From the NCBI GenBank assembly GCA_016934715.1, contig JAFGSI010000069.1:1-59643 (forward strand): a stretch of DNA of 59,643 bases, read 5' to 3'. The translations under genes were made by a program, and so were the position numbers. The notes below the pieces were generated by a model. That model was not told the origin of the DNA. It made no database searches and saw nothing but the letters and a program-made list of their open reading frames with translations. This document shows positions 27,030-35,533 of the stretch, in pieces. Source of the DNA: Anaerolineales bacterium. GTDB taxonomy: Bacteria; Chloroflexota; Anaerolineae; Anaerolineales; Villigracilaceae. The stretch's first letter is position 1, and the number at the start of each line of letters is the position of its first letter.

Positions 27030-29948
27030 CTAATCCTGCCCTTGGTGGAGGACAGGCTTGTTGCGCTCCGGCGTATAGGGCAATTCGCGTAACCAGACGC
27101 CGGTGGCATCGTGAATCGCGCTGGCCAATGCCGGTGCGACACCGTCCGTGGAAATCTCGGATACCGACTTGGCACCGAAGGGGCCGCTTGGCTCGTCCGT
27201 CTGGACGAAAATCACATCCACCACCGGCATGTCCTGGGCGCGGGGAATGCGGTACGTGACAAAGTCCTGGTTAAGCAGGTGCCCTTGCTGATCAAAACGC
27301 ATCTCTTCCGTGAGGGCAAATCCCATTGCTTGCGCCATGCCGCCTTCGACCTGCCCGGCAGCGGTGACCGGGTTGATCACCCGGCCACAGTCCACGATCA
27401 TCAATAATCGTTCGACGGTGATCTCCCCGCAGGTGGTATCCACAACCACCTCGGCGAACTGGGCGGCGGTCGGCGGCGGGCTGACCGGGCTGGTATGGGA
27501 GGCCGTGGCCATGATCTGGTGCTGCTCCAATTGATGCAGGCTGCTCAGCGCCACCTCTGCCAGGGTCACCGAGCGGCCGTCCGGGGCAGTCACTTTGCGC
27601 TCCTCCAGTCTCAGTCTGTCCGGTTCCGGATCGGCCAGCATGCGCGCGGCGTGTTTCAGGATCTGTTCTTTGACTTGCAAGGCCGCCTTGCGCACCGCAC
27701 CGCCGCTGACATACGTGGTGCTGCTGGCATAGGCGCCCTTGTCGAAGGGCGTGAAATCAGTGTCCGAGGAGTAGACAATCACATCCTCCAGTGGAATGCC
27801 CAGCACTTCGGCGGCCATTTGCGCCAGGATGGTATCCGAACCGGTGCCCAGGTCTGTTGCACCGATCAGCAAGTTGAAGGAACCGTCATCATTCATCTTT
27901 AGGGTCGCGGCTGCCATATCCAGGCCGGCGATGCCGCTGCCGTGGATCATCACTGACATGCCGATTCCGCGGCGCAGGTGTCCGCTTTGTTTGCGATAGG
28001 CTTTGCGCTTGGCATAGAAATCGGTGGCGCGCAGGCCGATCTCCACGCATTGTTCCAGCGCGCTGCTTTGCAGGGATTGCTCGGTGCCTTCGCGACCTTC
28101 GCCCAACGCTTTGGAGAGGTGCATGTCTTCCCCAAGCTTGATCCAGTTCTTGCGCTTGAACGCGACCTCATCCAGCCCCAATTTTTCAGCGATCTCGGCC
28201 ATCAGGACCTCAATGCCGAACTGGCATTGCATGGCCCCATAGCCGCGGAAAGCGCCAGCCGGCGGCGTGTTGGTATAGACTACGTCGCATACGAAATGCG
28301 CGTTGGGCGGGTTGTAAAGGGTCAGTCCCTTGAAACCACCCACCATGCTGACCGTCAGGCCGTGGGAACCATACGCGCCGGTATCGCCGATCAGGTACAG
28401 CTCGGTGGCCGTGACCCTGTCGTCCTTCACGCCGACTTTGTAGCGTAAGATCTGCGGGTGCCGGCTGCGGGAACTGGTGAACTCCTGCTGGCGGCTGTAT
28501 TCCATGCGTACCGGGCGGCCGGTTGCCAGCGTGAGATGGGCACACAGGTCTTCAAGAAGCATCTCTTGCTTATTGCCAAAACCGCCACCAATGCGTGGCT
28601 TGATGACGCGTATACGCTTGACCGGGATCCCGATCAGCGGCGCGACCATACGCCGGATATGGAACGGAACCTGGGTGCTGCTGCGGATGACCAGGCGTTG
28701 ATCCTCATCCCAATAGGTGATGCACACGTGGGGTTCTAGGTGGGCGTGCTGCTGCTTGGGAGTTCGATATTCACCTGTGAAGATCGAGTCGGCTTCAGCA
28801 AAGGCAGCCTTGACGTTCCCGGTTGCAGCTTCGATGTGATGGACAATGTTTCGCTCTGCCTGGTGAATTCCCACGGTATCGGTTTCGTCGTGGATGATCG
28901 GTGCGCCCGCCTCCATCGCTTCCAGCGGGTCAACTACCGCGGGCAGGATTTCATACTCAACATGGATCAACTTCAAGGCTTCTTCAGCCAGTTGTGGGGT
29001 CTCGGCGGCAACCACTGCCACGCGGTCGCCCTCGTGGCGGACCTTGTTATCCAGGCACACCTGGTCATAGGGCAACGGCTGAGGATAGCTCTGCCCGCCA
29101 GAGGCGTGTTTGATGCGCGGGAGATCCTGGTGAGTCAGAACCGCATGCACCCCTGCCAAAGCGCGTGCCCGGCCCGCATCAATGCGCTTGATGCGGGCGT
29201 GGGCGTGCGGGCTGGTGAGCAGCGCGCCGTAGAGCATACCGTCCAGGCGGAAATCATCGGTGAAGACCGCTCTGCCTCGCGCCAGCTTGACGGCATCCAC
29301 CTTGACCTCTGGTTTGCCGAGCATGTGCGCCGTGGGATAATCTGGCGGTGTGAAGACCAGCGGTGGCAGCGGGTCGCGCGACCCGTCCCGCCGGTAGTAG
29401 GCTTCGGGCAGCGTGACATTGTGGATATCGGTCGGCAGCGTCTGTTCCACATGCATGACGGGAGCAACTGCTTCGCCGCGTAACCGTGCTGCGGCACGCT
29501 GCACTGCCGCTACCGGACGCACATAACCGGTGCAGCGGCAAAGGACGGGGTTCAGGGCCTGGCGGATTTCGGCCTCGGTTGGGGCAGCATTCTTGTCCAG
29601 GAGCGCCTTGGCTGCCAGGATTTGCGCAGGGGTGCAAAAGCCGCACTGAATGGCGCCTGTCTCGATAAATGCTTCCTGGATGGGGTGCAGCGCCTCGTCC
29701 TTGCTCAACCCTTCCAGCGTGGTGATCTCTGCACCATCCACATCGGCAGCTTTTATCTTGCAGCTGTGCACTGGCTTGCCATTCAGGAGCACTGTGCAAA
29801 CCCCGCAGGTACCATCGTCGCAGCCGTATTTCACGCTGAAATAAGAAGCATGGCGCAGCGCGGCCAACAAACTCTCGTCCGGCCTGACGGAAAGCGTTCG
29901 ACGAACGTTGTTCACGATCACGGTGATTTCAACGCTAGACGTGCTCAT
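27030..29948 (-). CDS. Molybdenum hydroxylase (xanthine dehydrogenase/aldehyde oxidase family), Fe-S and Moco domains fused
   Basis: A 972-aa protein. Residues ~1-165 form the two [2Fe-2S] domains, with the plant-type cluster in GCDDGTCGVCTVLLNG and the second cluster in CGFCTPAQ...CRCTGY. The rest is the molybdopterin-binding subunit (aldehyde oxidase a/b hammerhead from FTDDFRLDGMLYGALLTSPH, then the Moco domain), with the conserved Glu in GPFGAKSVSE. No FAD subunit is encoded next to it, so electrons probably go to another acceptor such as a ferredoxin. The substrate cannot be read from sequence. The start at 29948 is the second of two adjacent ATGs and has AGGAG at ideal spacing. A radical-SAM remnant occupies the space just upstream. 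Confidence 0.9.
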   Translation of the reverse strand: MSTSSVEITVIVNNVRRTLSVRPDESLLAALRHASYFSVKYGCDDGTCGVCTVLLNGKPVHSCKIKAADVDGAEITTLEGLSKDEALHPIQEAFIETGAIQCGFCTPAQILAAKALLDKNAAPTEAEIRQALNPVLCRCTGYVRPVAAVQRAAARLRGEAVAPVMHVEQTLPTDIHNVTLPEAYYRRDGSRDPLPPLVFTPPDYPTAHMLGKPEVKVDAVKLARGRAVFTDDFRLDGMLYGALLTSPHAHARIKRIDAGRARALAGVHAVLTHQDLPRIKHASGGQSYPQPLPYDQVCLDNKVRHEGDRVAVVAAETPQLAEEALKLIHVEYEILPAVVDPLEAMEAGAPIIHDETDTVGIHQAERNIVHHIEAATGNVKAAFAEADSIFTGEYRTPKQQHAHLEPHVCITYWDEDQRLVIRSSTQVPFHIRRMVAPLIGIPVKRIRVIKPRIGGGFGNKQEMLLEDLCAHLTLATGRPVRMEYSRQQEFTSSRSRHPQILRYKVGVKDDRVTATELYLIGDTGAYGSHGLTVSMVGGFKGLTLYNPPNAHFVCDVVYTNTPPAGAFRGYGAMQCQFGIEVLMAEIAEKLGLDEVAFKRKNWIKLGEDMHLSKALGEGREGTEQSLQSSALEQCVEIGLRATDFYAKRKAYRKQSGHLRRGIGMSVMIHGSGIAGLDMAAATLKMNDDGSFNLLIGATDLGTGSDTILAQMAAEVLGIPLEDVIVYSSDTDFTPFDKGAYASSTTYVSGGAVRKAALQVKEQILKHAARMLADPEPDRLRLEERKVTAPDGRSVTLAEVALSSLHQLEQHQIMATASHTSPVSPPPTAAQFAEVVVDTTCGEITVERLLMIVDCGRVINPVTAAGQVEGGMAQAMGFALTEEMRFDQQGHLLNQDFVTYRIPRAQDMPVVDVIFVQTDEPSGPFGAKSVSEISTDGVAPALASAIHDATGVWLRELPYTPERNKPVLHQGQD

Positions 29949-29954
29949 CATTTC

Positions 29955-30127
29955 TCCTTTCGGTTCCTTGGCCTGGCAGTCTCGCCAGACCGGGAGAGGG
30001 GAACGCTGCGGCCCAACTGGCAGGAGATGCAATTCCAGTTGCAGGTCTTGAGAGGAATGGGGTCGATGCCCGGCGATTTGCCGAGGCGCGGGAGGGGACC
30101 GGGCCGGAGAGATCTTTCATGACTTTG
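29955..30127 (-). pseudogene. N-terminal remnant of a radical SAM protein
   Basis: The minus strand encodes GPVPSR, then one frame over [20 protein letters not shown] and [11 protein letters not shown]. This is the start of COG0731-like radical SAM proteins, including the CxxxCxxC cluster motif (CNWNCISC). A frameshift splits the GPVPSR and RLGKS parts, and the gene is cut off after about 45 codons by the start region of the molybdenum hydroxylase. Confidence 0.6.
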
Positions 30128-30129
30128 CT

Positions 30130-30867
30130 TCATAAGCCTTTCGACAGGACGATGATCACTGCCACCAGGATTCCGGCTCCCAGCGAAATCAAAGTGTATT
30201 TCTGTTTCTCTTTTTCGACCGCCGGGAGCAGGTGCGAGGCGCCCACATACACCAGCGCCCCGGCAGAGATTGCCAACAGGATGCCCAGGGCAGCTTGATC
30301 AATCTTGCTGATGAACGGAAACGAGACCAGCGTTCCAAGAGGTGTGGATACGGCCGCGGCGAGAAAAGCGTATAAAGCTGCTTTCTTCCGTGAAAAGCCG
30401 GCGTGCTCCAAAAGCAAGAACGTAACGATCCCTTCAGGAAACTCGTGGAGTACCATGCCGATCGCGGTCATAGCACCGGTGAATATGCTTACGTTAAAGG
30501 TTACAGAGTAGATGATCCCGTCAATGAAGGAGTGCAAGCCAATACCGAGCATGGGAATGATCCCGATCGAAAGATTGGTGCATGCACGGTCATTGCAGAC
30601 AAACGCGGTCAAAAAACGATTGAAGAGGTAGAGTCCCATATATCCGGCCAACAGGGCGACGGGCGCCGCATCGTTCATCTCAAATGATTTGGGAATGATG
30701 TGGATAAAGGATACAGAGATCAATACGCCGGCGGCGAAGCTTATGAAATAAGCTACATTTTGGTTGCCCCATCTTTCGTACCTGCTGATGGTATAGATAC
30801 CGATCGTGGTAACCAAACATGCCAGAATACTGGCCAGGAGAACACTTCCGAAGATGGTCATTGACAT
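30130..30867 (-). CDS. ZIP family metal transporter
   Basis: A 245-aa inner-membrane protein with about eight hydrophobic segments. The ZIP metal-site motifs are present: [12 protein letters not shown] in one helix and [10 protein letters not shown] in the next. ZIP proteins import zinc, iron or manganese; selectivity cannot be decided. AAGGATG precedes the start, 12 nt after the small upstream ORF. Confidence 0.9.
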   Translation of the reverse strand: MSMTIFGSVLLASILACLVTTIGIYTISRYERWGNQNVAYFISFAAGVLISVSFIHIIPKSFEMNDAAPVALLAGYMGLYLFNRFLTAFVCNDRACTNLSIGIIPMLGIGLHSFIDGIIYSVTFNVSIFTGAMTAIGMVLHEFPEGIVTFLLLEHAGFSRKKAALYAFLAAAVSTPLGTLVSFPFISKIDQAALGILLAISAGALVYVGASHLLPAVEKEKQKYTLISLGAGILVAVIIVLSKGL

Positions 30868-30879
30868 CGTTGCATCCTT

Positions 30880-31056
30880 TTAGATGAGCGTATTGCGATC
30901 GTCCATGACTGGCGGCGACTGAGTGAAGCCTGTCTGTGCGAACCCACGCCAGATTTCGTGCACGACCTGCATATGAAAATCCGGGTCCTCAAAGTCCTGG
31001 CTGGCCGGAACCGGGTTTGATTTAAGAGAGAGAATGCGATCTGGCAGGGTATTCAT
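30880..31056 (-). CDS. Small 58-aa protein of unknown function
   Basis: An ATG at 31056 opens 58 codons ending at TAA 30880-30882. It fits neatly between the deformylase stop (31062) and the ZIP start (30867). The protein is acidic and soluble-looking, with PDFHMQVVHEIWRGF in the middle. The ribosome site is weak (GGGTAG). I do not recognise the family. Packing and codon use favour a real gene. Confidence 0.45.
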   Translation of the reverse strand: MNTLPDRILSLKSNPVPASQDFEDPDFHMQVVHEIWRGFAQTGFTQSPPVMDDRNTLI

Positions 31057-31061
31057 GGCAG

Positions 31062-31607
31062 CTACCCCACAGTGAACGGTACCCGGATCGTGTCGCCCTG
31101 TTCATTTCTGCGCAGCGTGTACAAATCCTGTGGGTTTTCGATTCGATCAATGAAGAGGATCCCGTCCAGGTGATCGATTTCGTGATGGACGACCACGGCG
31201 TTGAAGCCATCGTAGACGTGGTCGCAGGGTCTTCCTGCCTCGTCCAGGCCGGTGACGCGCAGGTGATGCGGGCGTGTCGTCTCTCCATACAGGCCCGGAA
31301 AACTCAAACAGCCATCGAAATCCCTGCGTTTGCCGCTGGCCTCGACGATCTCGGGATTGACCAGGGCGACCGGCAAGCCGGCCCGCCACTCGCCATCCGT
31401 TTCGAGTCCTGGGCGAAAGATCACGACGCGCTTTTGGATGTTGATTTGGGGCGCGGCCAGGCCGATGCCTTCGGAATGGGCTTGCAGGGTGTCTTTGAGA
31501 TCCCGGATGATCCGGCGAACAGTCCTGTTGAAAAGCGGAACCGCCCCACTTTTTTCCCTCAGGGTCTCTCTGTGCTCGGAATAGAGGAGGATTTTACGAA
31601 CTGCCAT
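31062..31607 (-). CDS. def: Peptide deformylase
   Basis: A 181-aa metalloenzyme that removes the formyl group from nascent proteins. All three motifs are visible: GIGLAAPQ (motif 1), DGCLSFPG (motif 2, with D in place of the usual E and the metal-binding Cys present) and HHEIDHLDG (motif 3, HExxH). It overlaps the upstream gene by 14 nt, so it is part of the metal/redox operon rather than a standard def-fmt pair. It could be a second, specialised deformylase. Confidence 0.92.
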   Translation of the reverse strand: MAVRKILLYSEHRETLREKSGAVPLFNRTVRRIIRDLKDTLQAHSEGIGLAAPQINIQKRVVIFRPGLETDGEWRAGLPVALVNPEIVEASGKRRDFDGCLSFPGLYGETTRPHHLRVTGLDEAGRPCDHVYDGFNAVVVHHEIDHLDGILFIDRIENPQDLYTLRRNEQGDTIRVPFTVG

Positions 31608-33285
31608 TCTTGTCTCCTGTCACCAAGAGGGCCTGCACTTCCTCAAAAAGCGCATCGCTCATGAAACCGCCTTTTTGCATCAGTGCTTGGATTTGACCTT
31701 GCAGGCGGTTTTTCTCATCCCTCGTCAGTTCCTTCGCCGTGGAAACGATCACGGGCAGCTCGGCCGTCTTCGGGTCAGTTTTCAGGTTGTCCAGGACTGC
31801 GAACCCATCCATTTCAGGCATCATCAAATCCAGGATCAGCAGATCGGGGTGTTCTTTGTAAACCAGGTCCAGGGTTTCGCGGCCGTTGGCCGCTTCAAAA
31901 AAGATGTATTCGCCCTGCGATTGCAAAATGCGGCGAACCAGGCAGCGTGCATCGGCGGCGTCATCCGCGATGAGGATGCGCGGGAAGCGATCGGGAGCAA
32001 CGCGGTTGAGTGCAGCCAGCAGTCCTTCCTCCTGCGGCTTGCTTTTTTCTTCCTTTCTGGGCAGAATGATGCTGCGTGCCCAGCCCGAGCCAAGTACGAG
32101 TGGTTCTGCAGGCATCGTATGGCCGGTGCAATTGACCACGATCACATCACTGGGTGTGATGATCCCGGCATGGATTAACTTGAATAAGCCCGCAAAAGCA
32201 ACGCCAGCGGCAGGTTCGGCCGAAATCCCCTCCATTTTTGCCAATGTGTGCATGGCCTGGTAAGCTTCTTCATCGGTGACACTTTCAAATACGCCGCGAT
32301 CCTCTTTGAAGATTTTTCTCAAAATGGGGTACACGCGCCCGGGTGTGCCGGTTGCGAGGGTTTCGATGTGAGTTTGGGGGTTTGTGACCGCCTCGGCCTC
32401 TTCCCTGTCCTCCCTCCAGGCATGTACCATTGGCGCACAACCTTCGGCCTGTATGGCGGCGATGGCCGGAACCTGGCGGGTAAAGCCCATTCGTGCCATT
32501 TCCCTGAAGCCTTTGCTGACCCCAACCGGGCCCATTCCACCGCTGATCGATTGTATGTACCAGGTTGGCGTGCGCCAGAGAGTGCCAGGCTCTTCAGGCG
32601 GACCAAGTTCTTCGGTGAGCTGTTCGGCAATTTCATAGGCGATCGTTTTCATTGCCTCGATCGATGTAATCGTGCGGGCTCCCCGGTCCAGGTACAGGCC
32701 GCGCTGTTCGGCGAACTCAGTGGCGATTTGTTTAACCTGGTCGTACGTGCCAGTTACTTTAATCACCTGGCCACCGTAGAGGGCGATTTCGCGCATTTTC
32801 AGCGCCGGCACCAGGCTGGTGACAAAAGCCCACAATTTAATACCGGCGCGGGCAGCGTAAGCCGAGTAGGAAATAGCAACATTGCCAGTCGACGCAGCCA
32901 CCATTTCAGTAATGCCGGCTTCTTTGAGCGCGGCGATGGTTACTGCCGCTTGGCGGTCCTTGAAGGATGCTGTTGGGCTTTGACGCTCATCTTTGATGAA
33001 AATGTTGGGGCAGCTCAACATGAGTCCTACATTGGCGGCTTGAATGAGCGGAGTTCCGCCTTCGCCCAGTTTCAGGATGGGGAGGGGGTTATGAACCGGA
33101 AGGAGTTCTCGATATCGCCACAGGTCAAACCGGCGTTGGGCAATGTCTTGCGGGAATGAGGATGCGATTTCCTCATAAGGGTAGAGCGCCTCCCGCCACT
33201 GGCTTTTACAATTTGGGCAATCGATGTCGCCAGGGTGGTAAGGCGTGGTGTGACCACAATCCATGCAACGAATCGTAAATGACAT
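31594..33285 (-). CDS. Threonine synthase-like PLP enzyme fused to a response-regulator receiver domain
   Basis: A 563-aa protein. Residues 7-26 hold a zinc-ribbon-like pair CMDC...CPNC, as in threonine/cysteate synthase relatives. The fold-type II PLP domain spans ~60-420, with the Schiff-base Lys in PTASFKDRQA (Lys109), the phosphate-binding block AASTGNVAISYSAYAARAG, and a GGMGPVGV loop. A receiver (REC) domain occupies ~440-560: DDAADA acidic pocket, phospho-acceptor Asp in LLILDLMMPEMDGF, and STAKE with the conserved Lys. GGAGG precedes the start at 33285. The PLP part would make threonine from O-phosphohomoserine or act on a related substrate; the REC domain suggests phosphorylation control. 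No frameshift joins the two parts. Confidence 0.85.
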   Translation of the reverse strand: MSFTIRCMDCGHTTPYHPGDIDCPNCKSQWREALYPYEEIASSFPQDIAQRRFDLWRYRELLPVHNPLPILKLGEGGTPLIQAANVGLMLSCPNIFIKDERQSPTASFKDRQAAVTIAALKEAGITEMVAASTGNVAISYSAYAARAGIKLWAFVTSLVPALKMREIALYGGQVIKVTGTYDQVKQIATEFAEQRGLYLDRGARTITSIEAMKTIAYEIAEQLTEELGPPEEPGTLWRTPTWYIQSISGGMGPVGVSKGFREMARMGFTRQVPAIAAIQAEGCAPMVHAWREDREEAEAVTNPQTHIETLATGTPGRVYPILRKIFKEDRGVFESVTDEEAYQAMHTLAKMEGISAEPAAGVAFAGLFKLIHAGIITPSDVIVVNCTGHTMPAEPLVLGSGWARSIILPRKEEKSKPQEEGLLAALNRVAPDRFPRILIADDAADARCLVRRILQSQGEYIFFEAANGRETLDLVYKEHPDLLILDLMMPEMDGFAVLDNLKTDPKTAELPVIVSTAKELTRDEKNRLQGQIQALMQKGGFMSDALFEEVQALLVTGDKNGSS

Positions 33286-33301
33286 GGGACCTCCAGCGGA
33301 C

Positions 33302-33748
33302 TCAGTCGTAAGCCTCTCGCGTGGCCTCATCTGCCATGGTCGGTGCGAGAAGGGGTTGCCAGGCGGGGCTGGCCCACGTTCCAAGTTTTGTGTGCAGGTC
33401 AAGATATTTCTTGGGGATGGGATGCGTTCCCACTACGACCTTGACGCCATAACGTTCTTCCAGGAAAGCCTTGAAAACCTGGATGCGCGGGCAGGGAGGG
33501 TAACCGACCAGCATCCCGGTCGCCAGGTGGATGACCTGGGCGCCGTTCTTGACCATCTCTTCCCCGGTGTATTCCACATTGCCACCCGGACAGCCGTCAC
33601 AGGTGGTGTAGCCGACCAGTTCCACATCCATACCCGCGTAGATGCTGAATGCGCCTTCGCGGTTGCGCATCGCGCGCAGGCATTTGCCGCCCGCGCAGGT
33701 GTGGTAACGGTTACAGATGATGATCCCGATCTTCCTTGTGTCACGCAT
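33302..33748 (-). CDS. CGGC-domain metal-binding protein
   Basis: A 148-aa cysteine-rich protein with CNRYHTCAGGKCLRAM, TTCDGCPGGN and YPPCPRIQVF, the layout of the CGGC domain family found in anaerobes and often assumed to bind metal. Function is not established. AAAGGAG precedes the start; 16 nt separate it from the threonine synthase-like gene. Confidence 0.82.
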   Translation of the reverse strand: MRDTRKIGIIICNRYHTCAGGKCLRAMRNREGAFSIYAGMDVELVGYTTCDGCPGGNVEYTGEEMVKNGAQVIHLATGMLVGYPPCPRIQVFKAFLEERYGVKVVVGTHPIPKKYLDLHTKLGTWASPAWQPLLAPTMADEATREAYD

Positions 33749-34107
33749 TCTTGACTCCTTTGTAGGGGGGCTTCGGCCCCCTCTTCCTGTACCTGCCTCG
33801 GATTTTCTTCAACGGCCCGCTCGAGTGCGGCGGTCAGTTCTTTGGAAAGAGCAAAGCCGACGATCTGCATATCCTGCGAGGCGACGCTTGGGATTTCCGC
33901 CACCGCGCGCTGGATGACCTCTGCGAGCGGAGCGGCGATTGGGTGAAATGCAGACGAGGGTCTGAACTTGTTGGGGGTGTCTTCGCTCTCGTCCACGGCC
34001 AGGTCTTCGATCAGGCCCATGCGCACCACGTCCCCAAGGGTCTCCGGGTTGATACTCTTCACCATCTTGAAAAGGATTGCAGATTGGAACCGTCCGCTCT
34101 CGCCCAT
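33741..34107 (-). CDS. Conserved-looking hypothetical protein with a probable frameshift near its 3' end
   Basis: Begins at ATG 34107, three bases after the mrp stop, with AGGGA upstream. About 115 residues read well (MGLIEDLAVDESEDTPNK, FHPIAAPLAEVIQRAV, DMQIVGFALSKELTAALERA). As written the frame runs on to 33433, overlapping the CGGC gene by 315 nt with implausible sequence. One base fewer in the six-G run at 33765-33770 would give the ending APYKGVKNA and a TGA inside the next gene's start (ATGCGTGA), a typical operon overlap. Role unknown; the neighbour Mrp suggests Fe-S or metal work. Confidence 0.55.
33764..33782. other. GC hairpin with UUCG loop at the frameshift site
   Basis: The six-G run (33765-33770) and following C pair with GCCCCC around TTCG on the plus strand (CGAA on the transcribed minus-strand message). 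A strong hairpin next to a homopolymer favours either sequencing error or slippage. No T-run follows, so it is not a clear terminator. Confidence 0.45.
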
Positions 34108-34109
34108 GT

Positions 34110-35171
34110 CTATTCCCTGATTTGAACGGGAATGGCCCTGGTAAATGCGTCCAGGAGCCCGGGCATCTCGGAAAGGATCACTTCTTCGATCTTGCCAGCA
34201 TCGCACAGGGCAGCCAGGGTCGGGTCAATGGGGAGTTGCGCCAGCATGGGCGCCTTGGCGGTCAGGGTGACTTCTGTTGCGTGACTGGGCCCGAAAATAA
34301 AATGTTGTTTGCCTGTGTCCGGGCATTGGAAGTACGCCATGTTTTCCACCACGCCCAGGATGGAAACGCCGACGGCCTGGGCCATATGCACAGCCTTGCG
34401 GACGATCATGGCAGCCAGGCCTTGCGGTGTGGTGACCATGACGATGCCTCGGACGGGCAGGGATTGCATGGTGCTCAGGGCTGCATCCGAGGTGCCGGGC
34501 GGCAGGTCGACCAACAGGTAATCCAGGTCGCCCCACATCACATCCCCCCATAACTGCGTGATGGCCTTGCCGATCAGCGGCCCGCGCCAGATGATCGGCT
34601 GGTCCTCATTTGCAAGCAGGAAGTTCATCGACATGACCTTCAGCCCGCCTCGGCTCTCGAGGGGCCGCAGCCCCACCGGTCCGTGTTCCGGGGGCCCCTG
34701 CAGTCCAAACAGCATGGGGATGCTGGGGCCGGTGATGTCTGCGTCCAGGATGCCCACCCGGTAGCCTTGTTGGACCAGCGCAGAGGCCAGCAGACCGGCG
34801 ACGAGCGATTTTCCCACGCCGCCCTTGCCGCTCATCACCGCCACGACATGCTGGATGTGGTTGTATTTTGCTGCCGTACCCTCCGCGGAAGCTCCCATCA
34901 ATGCCTGCCGTTCTTTGTCAGTCATCGTTCCCGTGTGAAGGACCACCTCTTTGACCCCCGGCAGGGCCCGCACCGCGGTGCGCGCCTCTGATTCGATCTG
35001 GGCTCTGAAGGGACAGTTCGGCAGGGTGATGGCAAGCTCGATTTCGACAACATCTCCTCTGATCTCCACTTTGCGGACCATCTTCAATTCTGTCAGGCTG
35101 CGATGCAGTTCGGGGTCATTGACCTTCGAAAGCGCGTCCAGGATCTGTTTCTGTGATAGTGTGGATGTCAT
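34110..35171 (-). CDS. mrp: Mrp/NBP35-family Fe-S cluster carrier ATPase
   Basis: A 353-aa protein. An N-terminal MIP18/DUF59 domain (~1-95, NDPELHRSLTELKMV and LPNCPFRAQIE) is followed by a P-loop ATPase with SGKGGVGKS near residue 113, DADITGPSIPMLFG, and DYLLVDLPPGTSD. Mrp proteins bind and transfer [4Fe-4S] clusters. The usual CxxC that bridges the cluster in the dimer reads CPDT here (YFQCPDTGKQ), so the second Cys is missing, which may change cluster binding. Confidence 0.92.
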   Translation of the reverse strand: MTSTLSQKQILDALSKVNDPELHRSLTELKMVRKVEIRGDVVEIELAITLPNCPFRAQIESEARTAVRALPGVKEVVLHTGTMTDKERQALMGASAEGTAAKYNHIQHVVAVMSGKGGVGKSLVAGLLASALVQQGYRVGILDADITGPSIPMLFGLQGPPEHGPVGLRPLESRGGLKVMSMNFLLANEDQPIIWRGPLIGKAITQLWGDVMWGDLDYLLVDLPPGTSDAALSTMQSLPVRGIVMVTTPQGLAAMIVRKAVHMAQAVGVSILGVVENMAYFQCPDTGKQHFIFGPSHATEVTLTAKAPMLAQLPIDPTLAALCDAGKIEEVILSEMPGLLDAFTRAIPVQIRE

Positions 35172-35533
35172 GGTTTTCCTTATCGGGATGGCAGGGATCG
35201 AATGTCAGGAGCCAGCATGCGATTTCGCTACACGGCGATGCTTTCTTGGCTGGCAGTGGCTCCGTGATCCCTGATTGTCGCTGGCTCAGCGTTCATCAGG
35301 GCCAGCGCGACAGGCTCGTCGAGCGGAAGGCGGAGGCCGGTTCCAGGCTGCGCTCCAGGCAGAAGGTTTTGTTCTGGTGCGCACCCTGGCGCGGACGCGG
35401 AGCGTGTCAGTAGTCTCCAGGATGCACTGCGCGTCGTGGAAGCCGGAGGCGGTCGGCCTGGCCAGCGCCAGATCCGTGCCGGAGAGGGCCGAGCGGACGG
35501 ATTTTTTATCAGGAGGTTCCTCTCTGCCCGGTC
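35172..35533. other. Gene-free stretch with a degenerate coding-like segment
   Basis: Between mrp and the DUF1847 gene the minus strand reads SALSGTDLALARPTASGF, then CILETTDTLRVRARV, then in another frame KTFCLERSLEPASAFRSTSL. The codon pattern is coding-like, but there is no start and the frame shifts. It is probably a decayed small gene of the operon. I cannot name it. Confidence 0.4.

Noticed and set aside
29949-30130. Moco riboswitch before the molybdenum hydroxylase
   Set aside because: The 180 nt upstream read as a radical SAM gene remnant and no Moco-riboswitch-like set of helices could be recognised by eye.
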